Assembly (NCBI RefSeq): GCF_900113735.1
Contig: NZ_FOQM01000024.1
Coordinates: forward strand, 57,537-121,536
Direction: 5' to 3'
Source of the DNA: Bradyrhizobium sp. Gha
GTDB taxonomy: Bacteria; Pseudomonadota; Alphaproteobacteria; Rhizobiales; Xanthobacteraceae
Length of the DNA: 64,000 bases
Positions 1 through 9,692 of this stretch are shown here, one piece after another (the stretch's first letter is position 1; every line of letters starts with the position of its first letter). A program made the position numbers and the translations under genes. The notes beneath the pieces are model-generated. The model was not told where the DNA came from, made no database searches, and worked only from the letters and a program-made list of their open reading frames with translations.

Positions 1-713
1 GCATCTGCGCCATCGTCGCCGTCATTCGTCCCGCCCAGGCCGATCCCCGCGCGGTGGTCGAGCTCTTCACCTCCCAGGGCTGTTCCTCCTGCCCGCCCGC
101 CGACAAGGTCATCGGCGACCTCGCCAAGGATCCCTCGATCATCGCGCTGAGCATGCCGATCGACTATTGGGATTATCTCGGCTGGAAGGACACGCTGGCG
201 GACTCACGTTTCTCGGCGCGGCAGCGCGCCTATTCACGGATGCGCGGTGATCGCGAAGTCTACACGCCGCAGGTCGTGGTCAACGGCGCTGCGCATGTCA
301 TCGGCAGCGATCGCTCCGGCATCGAAAATGCAATCGACAAGACCGACACCAGCGCGGGCGTGATGAGCGTGCCGGTGACGATGTCGCTCACGGGCAAGCA
401 GATCAACGTGTCGGTGGCGGCGAGCAAAGAGCCGGCGGTCTCGCATGGCGAGGTCTGGATCTGCTCGATCGTGAGATCGGTGCCGATCGAGATCAGCCGC
501 GGCGAGAACCGTGGACAGCAGATCACCTACCACAACGTCGTACGCAATCTGCTCAAGGTCGGTGACTGGAACGGACGTCCGGAAAGCTGGACGGTGCCGA
601 TCGAGAATTTGACATCGCGCGATGCCGTCGACGGCGCGGTGGTCTATGTCCAGGACGGCAGTCGCGAGAAGCCAGGCGCAATGCTGGGCGCGGCGTACAC
701 CTCGCTGCACTGA
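1..713 (+). CDS. DUF1223 thioredoxin-fold exported protein, 5' partial
   Basis: The reading frame is open from base 3, so the gene begins upstream of the window. The first visible residues (AIVAVIRPAQA) look like the end of a signal peptide cleaved before ADPRAVVELF, so the mature protein is probably periplasmic. A CSSC motif follows in the context TSQGCSSCPPADK, which is the hallmark of the DUF1223 family: a thioredoxin-like fold with a CxxC pair. Its function is unknown; a redox role is only inferred from the motif. An internal GTG at 54 lies after the signal peptide and is not a credible start. The gene stops with TGA at 711-713 and nothing coding follows for about 630 bases. Confidence 0.85.
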   Translation, partial: ICAIVAVIRPAQADPRAVVELFTSQGCSSCPPADKVIGDLAKDPSIIALSMPIDYWDYLGWKDTLADSRFSARQRAYSRMRGDREVYTPQVVVNGAAHVIGSDRSGIENAIDKTDTSAGVMSVPVTMSLTGKQINVSVAASKEPAVSHGEVWICSIVRSVPIEISRGENRGQQITYHNVVRNLLKVGDWNGRPESWTVPIENLTSRDAVDGAVVYVQDGSREKPGAMLGAAYTSLH

Positions 714-754
714 AGCGAACGCTTCGAATCTCCTGATACAAGCACCACTTTCAG

Positions 755-892
755 CCCTCATGGTGAGGAGGCGCGTGAGCGCCGTCTAGCGGACGATGCT
801 CTGCATCGCCGCGGGAGCCCATGCAGGCCCCCGTTGATGCATCCGGCGCTCGATCCTTGGAGACAGCGCTTGGCGGCTCCTGAGCACGAGGG
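755..892. repeat. degenerate inverted-repeat element
   Basis: CCCTCATGGTGAGGAG at 755-770 is matched in inverted orientation by CTCCTGAGCACGAGGG at 877-892, with three mismatches in 16 positions. About 106 bases lie between. The layout resembles the palindromic intergenic elements of Bradyrhizobium, in an eroded form. No coding potential was seen inside. Confidence 0.5.
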
Positions 893-954
893 GAGAGAGT
901 TTTCGCGCGGATGCTCGGACTGCAGCTTCGTCACGGCCACACTCAGCCACGGAC

Positions 955-983
955 AAAAAAAAGGACCAACTTGCGTTGGTCCT
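955..983 (-). terminator. Rho-independent terminator of the candidate small RNA
   Basis: AGGACCAAC (962-970) pairs perfectly with GTTGGTCCT (975-983) across the four-base loop TTGC. On the minus strand the stem is followed by eight T (955-962). There is no T tract on the plus side, which fixes the direction. Confidence 0.85.
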
Positions 984-1080
984 CCTTGTCGTGCGTACAG
1001 ACCCGATCCTGTTCGACCCCGGGGGGCTGGGGGCTGAGGAATCCGGAACCGAAAGGACCGGGTCAACGCACACCAGCCTT
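955..1080 (-). ncRNA. candidate structured small RNA with intrinsic terminator
   Basis: Read on the minus strand, the stretch folds as a long rod closed by GTGCGT/ACGCAC (1066-1071 with 991-996). The stem continues with GACCC/GGGTC (1000-1004 with 1060-1064) and extends with one mismatch to 1009/1055. GTTC/GAAC pairs inside it. Directly downstream is a terminator hairpin at 962-983 followed by eight T. No protein gene on the minus strand could use this terminator, because the neighbours DUF1223 and DUF2794 run on the plus strand. The 5' end is not known and no clear promoter was recognised. I cannot assign an Rfam family: the SRP RNA core and tmRNA motifs are absent, and a 6S-like or rhizobial trans-sRNA remains possible. 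From 1081 to 1346 I see only a duplicated CGATCCTGTGA (1120-1130, 1141-1151). Confidence 0.5.
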
Positions 1081-1346
1081 CTCGCAGCGCAGGGCGGCAG
1101 GCGGTGGGCGGAAAAGCGGCGATCCTGTGATTCCTGCTAACGATCCTGTGACGGTTTGCCGCTGGGGGGGTCCACCGTTGTCATGAGTTTCAGCCGCCCG
1201 CCGAGCTCAGCCGGGATCGTTCGAGGGGCCGGACAACAGCCTCTTGCGGCGGGGAACAGTTGGCGCAATCATGCAGATGTCATGATCCGCGGCTCCGGGG
1301 ACGGTCTTCGCGGAGGCGGTCATGCCGAGCGATGAGGAGGCGCCCC

Positions 1347-1718
1347 ATGAATTTGACGTCGGAGGATGCCGATCCGAGCGAGCAGCGCGCAGCGGTGCGC
1401 CCCGCCGCTGCGAATGCCCAACCGAACCGGGTGACGTTCAACCGGCTCGAGCTCAACCGAATTCTCAACCTCTATGGCCGTATGGTCTCCGACGGCGAGT
1501 GGCGCGACTATGCCATCGACTTCCTGAAAGACCGCGCCGTGTTCTCGGTCTATCGCCGCGCCTCCGAAGTGCCGATCTACCGCATCGAGAAAGATCCGCG
1601 GCTCGCGCGCAAGCAGGGCATGTACAGCGTGATCTCGGCGACCGGCCTGATCCTGCGCCGCGGCCATGAGCTCGACCGCGTGCTGCTTGTGATCGACCGC
1701 AAGCTGGCGGTGGTGTGA
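1347..1718 (+). CDS. DUF2794 family protein
   Basis: A 123-residue protein. The start ATG at 1347 is chosen because GAGGAGG lies just upstream (about 1333-1340); the frame is open to 1260 but without a ribosome site. The core reads RVTFNRLELNRILNLYGRMV, followed by EWRDYAID, YRRASEVPIYRIEK and KQGMYSVIS. I recognise these as the DUF2794 family, a short cytoplasmic protein conserved in Rhizobiales and other alphaproteobacteria. No function is established and no signal peptide or membrane segment is present. It ends six bases from the convergent GNAT gene. Confidence 0.85.
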   Translation: MNLTSEDADPSEQRAAVRPAAANAQPNRVTFNRLELNRILNLYGRMVSDGEWRDYAIDFLKDRAVFSVYRRASEVPIYRIEKDPRLARKQGMYSVISATGLILRRGHELDRVLLVIDRKLAVV

Positions 1719-1724
1719 CCGAAA

Positions 1725-2255
1725 TTACGTCCCAGGCACCGTCTTCGCGCCCTCGCCGAGATCGCGCTGCATCATGACCGTATCCAGCCAACGGCCGAAT
1801 TTCAGGCCGACATTGGGATGCGTGCCGATCATCTTGAAGCCGCCCCGGGTGTGCACGCCGATAGACCCGGCATTGGCGGAATCGCCGATGACGGCAATCA
1901 TCTGGCGGAAGCCGCGCGCCTCGCATTCGCTGATCAGCCGGTCCAGCAGCAGCGAGCCAATGCCGCGGCGATGGAAGGCGGGATCGAGATAGATCGAGTT
2001 CTCGACTGTAAAGCGATAGGCCGGCCGCGGCCGGTAGGCGCCGGCATAGGCGTAGCCGGCGACGCGGCCGTCGAGCATGGCGACGAAATAGGGATAGCCG
2101 CCGTCGACCAGCGTGCGATAGCGGCGCGTCATCTCGGCGAGGTCGGGCGGATCGAGCTCGAACGTCGCGGTGCCCTCGCGGACAGCCTGCTGATAGATCG
2201 CGGTGATGGCGGGGAGGTCGGCCTCGATGGCGGGCCTGATTTCGGGTGCGGACAT
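1725..2255 (-). CDS. GNAT N-acetyltransferase, phosphinothricin/methionine-sulfoximine type
   Basis: A 176-residue single-domain GNAT protein. The N-terminus (IRPAIEADLPAITAIYQ) and the DPP/EMTRRY region match the Pat/MnaT subgroup, which acetylates the amino group of phosphinothricin, methionine sulfoximine or related compounds. The acetyl-CoA loop is HRRGIGSLLL, and NAGSIGVH / GFKMIGTHPNVG follow as in that subgroup. The true substrate cannot be told from sequence. It is transcribed convergently with DUF2794. The upstream side carries an intergenic palindromic repeat, so it is probably a single-gene unit. The start codon lacks a strong Shine-Dalgarno sequence. Confidence 0.85.
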   Translation of the reverse strand: MSAPEIRPAIEADLPAITAIYQQAVREGTATFELDPPDLAEMTRRYRTLVDGGYPYFVAMLDGRVAGYAYAGAYRPRPAYRFTVENSIYLDPAFHRRGIGSLLLDRLISECEARGFRQMIAVIGDSANAGSIGVHTRGGFKMIGTHPNVGLKFGRWLDTVMMQRDLGEGAKTVPGT

Positions 2256-2314
2256 GGGGGAAGATTAGAGCGTTCGCGAGGGCGCTGGAAGGGGCAATGC
2301 TGCTTCCACATACT

Positions 2315-2434
2315 CCGTCATTGCGAGGAGCTCGCGACAAAATTGCGTAGCAATTTTGCGCTGATGCGACGAAGCAATCCAGAAATGCGTCCGCGAAGGG
2401 ACTCTGGATTGCTTCGCTTCGCTCGCAATGACGG
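2315..2434. repeat. intergenic palindromic repeat, CATTGCGAG family, with inserted hairpin
   Basis: CGTCATTGCGAGGAG at the left end and CTCGCAATGACGG at the right end are inverted copies, and GCAATCCAG / CTGGATTGC form the inner arms. Compared with the copies at 44443-44529 and 48169-48254, this one carries an extra segment near 2338-2368 with its own hairpin AAAATTGC-GTA-GCAATTTT. Confidence 0.9.
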
Positions 2435-2460
2435 TGTTTGTGGCAACTAGCTCGGCACAA

Positions 2461-2490
2461 ACAAAAACCCCGGCCTTTCGGCCGGGGTTC
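2461..2490 (-). terminator. terminator of the Bax-inhibitor-1 gene
   Basis: AACCCCGGCC pairs with GGCCGGGGTT around a short TTTC loop. On the minus strand the stem is followed by TTTTTGTTTG. It lies about 25 bases beyond the stop codon of the minus-strand gene at 2516. Confidence 0.85.
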
Positions 2491-2515
2491 GTGTCCGTTC
2501 TCTTGCGGCTGGCGC

Positions 2516-3307
2516 TTAGTCGCGCTGGCCGAGGAGCTGCAGCAGCAGCGTGAACAGGTTGATGAAGTTCAAATACAGCGACAGCGCACCCGATATCGCC
2601 GCACGCTCGGCGATGTCACCGCCGGCCGAGGCGTAGCCGTAGATGTAGTCGTTCTTCAGGCGCTGGGTGTCCCAGGCGGTGAGGCCCGCGAACACGAGAA
2701 CGCCGACCACCGAGACGATGAACTGCAGCGCCGTGCTGGCCAGGAACAGGTTCACCAGGCTCGCGATGATGATGCCGATCAGGCCCATGAACAGGAACGA
2801 GCCCATGCCGCTCATGTCACGCTTGGTGGTGTAGCCGTAGAGGCTCAGCGCACCGAACGTCGCCGCGGTGATGAAGAACACCCGCACGATCGAGGTGTGC
2901 GTGTACACCAGGAAGATCGAGGACAGCGAGATGCCCATCAGCGCCGAGAACACCCAGAACAGGATCTGGGCGGTCGAGGGTGCCAGACGGTTGATGCCGG
3001 CCGAGATCACGAACACCATGGCGAGCGGCGCCAGCATGAACAGATATTTCAGCGGGCTCACGAACATCGCGTAGCCGAACGGCGTCAGGAACAGCTTGCC
3101 GACGCGGACCGCTTCGGCCGTCGGAACGTCGGTCACGGCAGCCATGTAGACACCGAGCGCGGCGAGGCCGGTGATGGCGAGGCCGATGCTCATGTAATTG
3201 TAGATGCGCAGCATGTAGGCGCGCAGGCCGGCGTCGACCGTCGCGGCGTCAACACGCCCGGCGGCCCTGCCGAAAGGAGAAGCGTAATTGCGGTCTAGGT
3301 CCGACAT
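2516..3307 (-). CDS. Bax inhibitor-1/YccA family integral membrane protein
   Basis: A 263-residue protein with about seven hydrophobic segments after a soluble N-terminus of some 30 residues. The GLTAWDTQRLK motif near residue 210, and SLYLNFINLFTLLLQLLG at the end, are typical of the Bax inhibitor-1 (UPF0005/YccA) family. These are inner-membrane proteins; some members act as pH-sensitive calcium leaks, and the bacterial YccA interacts with FtsH. The role here is unknown. ATG at 3305-3307 has GGGAATTC upstream. The gene is monocistronic, with its own terminator. The 294 bases to the next gene hold no convincing gene. Confidence 0.9.
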   Translation of the reverse strand: MSDLDRNYASPFGRAAGRVDAATVDAGLRAYMLRIYNYMSIGLAITGLAALGVYMAAVTDVPTAEAVRVGKLFLTPFGYAMFVSPLKYLFMLAPLAMVFVISAGINRLAPSTAQILFWVFSALMGISLSSIFLVYTHTSIVRVFFITAATFGALSLYGYTTKRDMSGMGSFLFMGLIGIIIASLVNLFLASTALQFIVSVVGVLVFAGLTAWDTQRLKNDYIYGYASAGGDIAERAAISGALSLYLNFINLFTLLLQLLGQRD

Positions 3308-3601
3308 GGTCGAATTCCCGTTGGTTGGCCCGGTCCGGCACAGGGGTTGCCATGCCGCCGGTTCGTCAAATTCTATCTCGGATACCGATGCCTGCCGACT
3401 AAATTTTGGCTAACAATCGGGGCTCCGAACCCATCCGATATGTGGGAAACTAACACATCCGCTGCAACCGTCCACGCGCGGCCGAATGTCGCCCTTCCGC
3501 GCGATCCTGACGAGAACCTGACGGCAGACGTGGTTAATCGCAGGAATCCTGCGATTCCGGTCCGGCCGATTCCGGCCCGGAGCGCCACCCGCTACCTTTT
3601 G

Positions 3602-6168
3602 TCACAAATTCCGCAACACCGTGGCGGGCTTTTTGTTCAAGGCCAGCAGCGTGCCTGCGAGCCCAAGCCCGACGGTGACGACCAGCGCGGCCACGACCAC
3701 GCCGGCCGCGCTGCCGCCTTGCCAGACGAAGGTCAGCGTCATCAGCCGCGTCACGATCATCCAGGCGGCCATGCTGCCGGCGATCACGCCGAACATTGCG
3801 GTGGCAAGGCCGATCAAGAGGTATTCGAGCGCATAGGCGCCGAGCAGCCGCAGCCGCGTCGCGCCGAGCGTTTTGAGGATGACCGCATCATAGACCCGGT
3901 GGCGATGACCGGCGGCGAGCGCGCCGCCCAGCACCAGGATTGCCGAGATCAGGGTCACGGCGCTGGCGCCGCGGATCGCAAGCGCGAGGTTGGTCACGAC
4001 CGCGCCGACCGTCTCCATCACCTCGCGCACGCGCACGCTCGTCACCATTGGGTAGGCGTCCGCCACCTGCTTGATGATCTTGCCGTCGCCGGCCGCATCG
4101 CCGCCCGATTCCGTCAGTGTGGCGATGTGGGTATGCGGCGCGCCCTTGAAGGCGTTCGGCGAGAACACCAGAACGAAATTGATGCCGAGGCCCTGCCAGT
4201 CGATCGTGCGCAGATTGCTGATTTTCGCCGCGATGTCGCGGCCGAGCACGTTGACGACGATTTCGTCGCCGAGCTTGAGGCCAAGCCCGTCGGCGATCTT
4301 CTTCTCCATCGAGACCAGCGGCGGGCCGGAATAGTCGGCGCGCCACCATTCGCCCTCGACGACCTTGGAGCCTTTCGGCAGCTCGCCCGTATAGGTCAGG
4401 CCGCGGTCGCTTTGCAGCACCCACTCGGAATCGGTCGACGGCTTGAGGTCCTCGGCGCGGACGCCGCGGGCGGCGGCGATGCGCCCGCGCAGCATCGGCA
4501 CGTCCTCGACCTTCGCGCCGGGGGCGATCTGGCGCAGATAACCGTCGAACTCGGCGGCCTGCGTGCTCGGAATGTCGATGAAGTAGAACGCCGGCGCGCG
4601 ATCGGGCAGCGCGGCGAGGAACTGCCGCCGCAGATTGCCGTCGATCTGGGTGATGGTGACGAGCACCGCGAGGCCAAGCCCGAGCGAGAGCACGACCGAC
4701 GGCGTCAATGCGCCCGGCCGGTGGATGTTGGCGATCGCAAGCCGCAGCATGGTGAAGCGCGTGCGCGGCAATCGGCGCGCGATCGCCATCAGCACGGCAG
4801 CGACGCCGCGCAGCACGGCGAACACGACGACGGAGGAGACCACGAACACCAGGGCGATGCGCTTGTCGAAGGAGAGGCCGATCACGACAGCGACCAGCAG
4901 CGCGACGACACCGGCCATGAACACGAGATAGCCCAGGCGGGGCCGGTGCCATTCGGCGGCGACGGTGTCGCGGAACAGCGCCGCGACCGGCACGTCATGC
5001 ACGCGTCCGAGCGGCCACAGACCGAAGGCGAGCGCGGTGAGCAGGCCATAGACGAAGGACAGTGCGAGCTCGTCGGCATGCACCGCCGGCACGACCGGCA
5101 GCGGCAGCAGCTTGCCGAACAGGCCGGCGATGGCGAACGGCATCGCCGCGCCGAGCGCCAGGCCAATCACCGAGCCGATCGCGGCGAGCAGCACGACCTG
5201 CGCCAGATAAATGCCGAATACGTCGCGCCCGGTGGCGCCGACGGCCTTGAAGGCCGCGATCACCTCGAGCCGGCGGTCGATATGGCTCTTCACGGCGTTG
5301 GCGACGCCGACACCGCCGACCAGAAGCGCGGCGAGGCCGACCAGGGTCAGGAACTGGGTGAAACGGCTGATATTGCGTTCGAGCTGCGGCGAGGCATTGG
5401 AGCGGCTGCGGACCTCCCAGCCGGCCTGCGGCGCGGCGTTGCGGGCATCGGCAATGAAGGCATCGGTGGCGCTGTCGCTGTTGGCGATGTCGGGCAGTTT
5501 GACGCGGTAAACCCAGCGCACCAGGCTGCCTGGCTGAATGAGACCGGTGGCGCGCAAGGCCGCCTCGCTGATCAGCAAGCGTGGGCCAAAGCCGATGCCG
5601 CTGGCGAGCTTGTCGGGCTCGGCCTCGACGCTGGAGCGGATCTGGAACGTCGCAGAGCCAACGGTGACGCGGTCGCCGATCTTGAGCGAAAGCCGCGCCA
5701 GCAGCGTCGGATCGGCAGCCGCGCCGAATGCGCCGTCACGTTCCGCGAGCAGATCGGTCAGGGACCGTGGCGGCGCCAGTGTCAACTGTCCGAGCATCGG
5801 ATAGGTATCGTCGACCGCCTTCATCTCGACCAGCGCCAGCTTGCCCTCGGCCGAGCGCGCCATGCCGCGCAAGGTGGCGGCGACGGAGAGGGTGCCGCGC
5901 GAGCGCAGGAACGCGACTTCGTCCGGCTTGGCCTCGCGCTGGAACAGCACGAACGAGACGTCGCCGCCGAGCAGCGTGCGGCCCTCGCGCGCGAGACCGT
6001 CGCTGAGGCTCGCTGAGACCGAGCCGACGCCCGCAATCGCCATCACCCCGAGCGCAATGCAGGCGATGAAGACGTAGAAGCCGCGCAGGCCGCCGCGCAA
6101 TTCGCGCAAGGCATAGCGCAGCGACAATGCGAGGCCGTTCGGCTTCGCAAACGGTTCGATGGCGGCGC

Positions 6169-6172
<4 letters not shown>
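3602..6172 (-). CDS. ABC transporter permease, YbbP/FtsX-like
   Basis: An 856-residue permease with two FtsX-like membrane units. It has an N-terminal membrane segment (around 30-55), a long extracytoplasmic domain, a block of membrane segments with RRLEVIAAFKAVGATGRDV (residues ~295-330), further segments, a second extracytoplasmic domain, and a C-terminal block with YDAVILKTLGATRLR. The repeated K-x-x-GAT-x-R loop is the coupling-helix signature of this family. The start ATG (6172-6170) overlaps the stop of the ATPase gene by four bases (ATGA), which indicates translational coupling. Homologues (E. coli YbbAP) lie beside the esterase TesA, as here. A role in export or extraction of lipophilic substrates is suggested for the family but not proven. 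Confidence 0.9.
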
Positions 6173-6891
<719 letters not shown>

Positions 6892-6946
6892 GGTCCGGTC
6901 ATATGGCAACTCCGCACGCGGGGTCGAGAGGCGTTACGGATTGTTC

Positions 6947-7582
6947 ATGCACATAGCCGTGTTGATGCTCGCTTTGATGACACTCGCGGCTCCGGCCCGG
7001 GCGGATTCGACAAAACCGATCAAGCTCGTCGTTCTCGGCGATTCCTTGAGCGCGGGTCTTGGCCTCCCGGCCCCGGATGCGTTTCCTGCCAAGCTTCAAA
7101 AAGCGTTGCATGTCAAAGGCATAGAGGTTGACATGATCAACGCTGGCGCGTCTGGCGACACCTCGTCCGGCGGCCGCGACCGGCTCGACTGGTCGGTGCC
7201 CGAGGGAACCGAAGGCGTCATCGTCGAGCTCGGCGCCAACGACGCGATGCGCGGCATCGACCCCGACTTGACGCGGGCGGCGTTGACCGACATCGTTCAG
7301 CGTCTGAAGGCGCGCAAGATCGCCGTGATGCTGTGTGGCATGCTGGCGCCGCCGAATTTCGGCGCGGACTATGGCGCGCGCTTCAATTCGATTTATCCGG
7401 AACTGGCGAAGCGGTTCGACGTGCCGCTCTATCCGTTCTTCCTCGACGGCGTCGCCGCGGACGCCAAGCTCAACCAGGCCGACGGCATTCATCCGACCGC
7501 TGCAGGCGTCGACATCATCGTCAACAACATGCTGCCCACGGTGGAGGCATTCGTGCGCACGATCGGCGAGCAGCGCCGTTGA
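6947..7582 (+). CDS. tesA: arylesterase / lysophospholipase, TesA-type SGNH hydrolase
   Basis: A 211-residue exported SGNH hydrolase. MHIAVLMLALMTLAAPARAD is a signal peptide. The four SGNH blocks are present: GDSLS (nucleophile S33), the glycine of NAGASGDTS (~67), GAND (96-99) and DGIHP (D179 and H182 of the catalytic triad). The family hydrolyses aryl esters, thioesters and lysophospholipids in the periplasm. ATG at 6947 is chosen; TTG at 6941 is an alternative. The longer open frame upstream runs through the divergent ATPase gene and is rejected. Pairing with a YbbA/YbbP exporter is the same arrangement as E. coli tesA-ybbAP. Confidence 0.9.
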   Translation: MHIAVLMLALMTLAAPARADSTKPIKLVVLGDSLSAGLGLPAPDAFPAKLQKALHVKGIEVDMINAGASGDTSSGGRDRLDWSVPEGTEGVIVELGANDAMRGIDPDLTRAALTDIVQRLKARKIAVMLCGMLAPPNFGADYGARFNSIYPELAKRFDVPLYPFFLDGVAADAKLNQADGIHPTAAGVDIIVNNMLPTVEAFVRTIGEQRR

Positions 7583-7597
7583 AATGCAGGCAATGCT

Positions 7598-7620
7598 AAC
7601 CCTGACACCAGGGTTTTCCC
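7598..7620 (+). terminator. probable terminator after the esterase
   Basis: AACCCTG (7598-7604) pairs with CAGGGTT (7609-7615) over an ACAC loop, followed by TTCCC. The stem is short and the U tract is weak (four T including the stem end). Confidence 0.5.
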
Positions 7621-7756
7621 GGTATAGCCTCGGCAACACTTCGCAGAGTCACACAACTGCGATAGGAATCAGGGTACTGGTGATTCGTCGCCGGCTCTAA
7701 AATCTGGATATGATCTCTCCCGGGGGATCATGCCCAAGCATCGGGAGTACGAAACG

Positions 7757-8293
7757 ATGCCGCGTTTGTTTACTGGTCTGGAAATTCCGACCGAGGTCTG
7801 CCAGACGCTTTCCAATTTGCGAGGTGGCCTTCCAGGCGCCCGCTGGATCGATCCCGAAAACTATCACGTCACCCTGCGCTTCATCGGCGACATCGATGGC
7901 GTCTCCGCCAACGAGATCGCATCGATGCTGTTTCGCGTCGACCGCAAGCCCTTCGAGGTGAAGGTGCAGGGGTTGACGAGTTTCGGCGGTCGCAAACCGA
8001 GGGCGGTCGTTGCGACGATCGCGCCGAGCAAGCCCCTGATGGAGCTGCAGGCCGAGCTCGAACGCATGATGCAGCGGATCGGCCTCGATCCGGAGGGCCG
8101 CAAGTTCATCCCGCACGTCACGCTGGCCCGGCTGCACGACGCCTCCGACCGCGACGTCGCCGACTATCTCTCGATCCGCGGCTACTTCCCCAGCAAGGCC
8201 TTCGTGGCGGAGCGCTTCGTGCTGTTCTCCTCGCGCGCATCGACCGGCGGCGGCCCGTATGTGGTCGAGGACGCCTACGAGCTGTGTGAGTGA
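7757..8293 (+). CDS. thpR: RNA 2',3'-cyclic phosphodiesterase
   Basis: A 178-residue protein of the 2H phosphoesterase superfamily (LigT/ThpR). The two catalytic tetrapeptides are present: HVTL at 37-40 and HVTL at 120-123. The opening MPRLFTGLEIP is typical of the family. The enzyme opens 2',3'-cyclic phosphate ends on RNA to 2'-phosphates; its physiological substrate in bacteria is not settled. ATG at 7757 is preferred over an upstream in-frame ATG at 7730 because GGGAG sits nine bases before it. It stands alone between the esterase terminator and a repeat element. Confidence 0.9.
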   Translation: MPRLFTGLEIPTEVCQTLSNLRGGLPGARWIDPENYHVTLRFIGDIDGVSANEIASMLFRVDRKPFEVKVQGLTSFGGRKPRAVVATIAPSKPLMELQAELERMMQRIGLDPEGRKFIPHVTLARLHDASDRDVADYLSIRGYFPSKAFVAERFVLFSSRASTGGGPYVVEDAYELCE

Positions 8294-8302
8294 TTTCTTT
8301 CT

Positions 8303-8438
8303 TCACCTCTCCCCGCTTGCGGGAGAGGTCGGATCGCTCTTGCGCTCCGGGTGAGGGGGACAGGTCTCACGGCGATCTCACGCGTGGAGAAATGCTCCTC
8401 ACCCCGACCTCTCCCGTAACAACGGGGCGAGGGAGAAG
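8303..8438. repeat. intergenic repeat, CCTCTCCCCGC family
   Basis: CACCTCTCCCCGCTTGCGGG with GGGAGAGGTC forms a local hairpin at the left end. A related inverted segment (CACCCCGACCTCTCCCG ... GGGGCGAGGGAG) closes the element on the right. A second member of this family is at 52576-52773. Confidence 0.75.
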
Positions 8439-8504
8439 AAAGCGCATACCCCGTCCACCAATTGACGGCTTGCAATTTCCGCCGGTCTCTGGCGGTAAAG
8501 AGCC

Positions 8505-9692
8505 ATGCTCTCCACCCCGAACTCCTCCTTCAGCGAAGCCTATCAGGCCCAGATCGCATCAGGCGCGATCGAGCCCGATGCCGCGCAGGCCGAGGTCGCC
8601 GAGGCCTATGCGGCGCTCGACCTGCGGCTTGCGAACTACAGCCCGAAGCGCAAGCAGGGGCTGCTCGCCCGCCTGTTCAACGGTGGCGACAAGAACGAAG
8701 CGCCGCGCGGGCTCTACATCCATGGCGAGGTCGGCCGCGGCAAGACCATGCTGATGGATCTGTTCTTCCAGCACTCCACGGTCGAGCACAAGCGCCGCGC
8801 GCATTTTCACGAATTCATGGCCGATGTGCACGAGCGCATCTACGATTATCGCCAGGGCATCGCGCGCGGCGAGATCGCCGACGGCGACGTCATCGCGCTG
8901 ACCGCGCATGCGATCTTCGAGGAGAGCTGGCTGCTCTGCTTCGACGAATTCCACGTCACCGACATCGCGGACGCGATGATCCTCGGACGGCTGTTCGCAA
9001 AGCTGTTCGAGCTCGGCACCGTCGTGGTCGCGACCTCCAACGTCGCGCCCGATGATCTCTACAAGGGCGGCCTCAACCGCGCGCTGTTCCTGCCCTTCAT
9101 CAAGCAGATCACCGACCACATGGACGTCTCGCGGCTCGATGCGCGCACCGACTTCCGGCTGGAGAAGCTTCAGGGCGTGCCGATGTGGCTGACGCCGGTG
9201 AACGGCGATGCCCGCGCTGCGCTCGATCGCGCCTGGGCCAAAATGACCGGCAACGCCAAATGCAAGTCGCGCGACGTCCAGATCAAGGGGCGCATCCTGC
9301 ACGTGCCCTGCTCGGCCCATGGTGTGGCGCGCTTCGGCTTCGCCGATCTCTGCGAGAAGCCGCTCGGTGCATCAGACTACCTCAGGCTGGCGCACGACTA
9401 CCACACCATCCTGGTCGACCATATTCCAGTGATGGACTTCTCCCAGCGCAACGCCGCCAAGCGCTTCATCACGCTGATCGACACGCTCTATGACAATGCC
9501 GTGAAGCTGATGGCCTCGGCCGACGCCGACCCGATCTCGCTCTATCTCGCCACAGAGGGCATTGAGGCGATGGAGTTCAAGCGGACCTCATCGCGCCTGA
9601 TCGAGATGAGTTCGGAATCCTATCTGGCGCTGGCTCACGGGCGTAAGGATTCCACCGCCAGCGGCTCCACCAAAGGTCTGGTGGAGACTTAG
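8505..9692 (+). CDS. zapE: AFG1/ZapE-like P-loop ATPase
   Basis: A 395-residue ATPase of the AFG1-like family. Walker A is GEVGRGKT (74-81), followed by MLMDLFF, and Walker B is LLCFDEFHVTD (143-153). The sensor-like VVVATSN motif and the NAAKRFITLIDTLYDN region near the end are characteristic. In E. coli the homologue ZapE destabilises FtsZ at the septum under some conditions; in mitochondria Afg1 supports turnover of respiratory subunits. It precedes mdh, an adjacency I recall as common in Bradyrhizobium. About 225 bases separate the two, so co-transcription is uncertain. Confidence 0.88.
   Translation: MLSTPNSSFSEAYQAQIASGAIEPDAAQAEVAEAYAALDLRLANYSPKRKQGLLARLFNGGDKNEAPRGLYIHGEVGRGKTMLMDLFFQHSTVEHKRRAHFHEFMADVHERIYDYRQGIARGEIADGDVIALTAHAIFEESWLLCFDEFHVTDIADAMILGRLFAKLFELGTVVVATSNVAPDDLYKGGLNRALFLPFIKQITDHMDVSRLDARTDFRLEKLQGVPMWLTPVNGDARAALDRAWAKMTGNAKCKSRDVQIKGRILHVPCSAHGVARFGFADLCEKPLGASDYLRLAHDYHTILVDHIPVMDFSQRNAAKRFITLIDTLYDNAVKLMASADADPISLYLATEGIEAMEFKRTSSRLIEMSSESYLALAHGRKDSTASGSTKGLVET

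Noticed and set aside
1258..1275. Sigma-54 promoter-like TTGGCGC-N4-ATGCA
   Set aside because: The GG and GC elements are one base too close for a functional -24/-12 promoter.
2315..2434. CRISPR-like repeat arrangement
   Set aside because: Palindromic elements occur singly with no regular spacing or spacers; no cas genes are in the window.
3347..6016. 889-codon plus-strand open frame
   Set aside because: It is antisense to the YbbP permease, whose membrane segments and family motifs are clear. The peptide is rich in Arg, Asp, His and Gly in the manner of GC-rich shadow frames.
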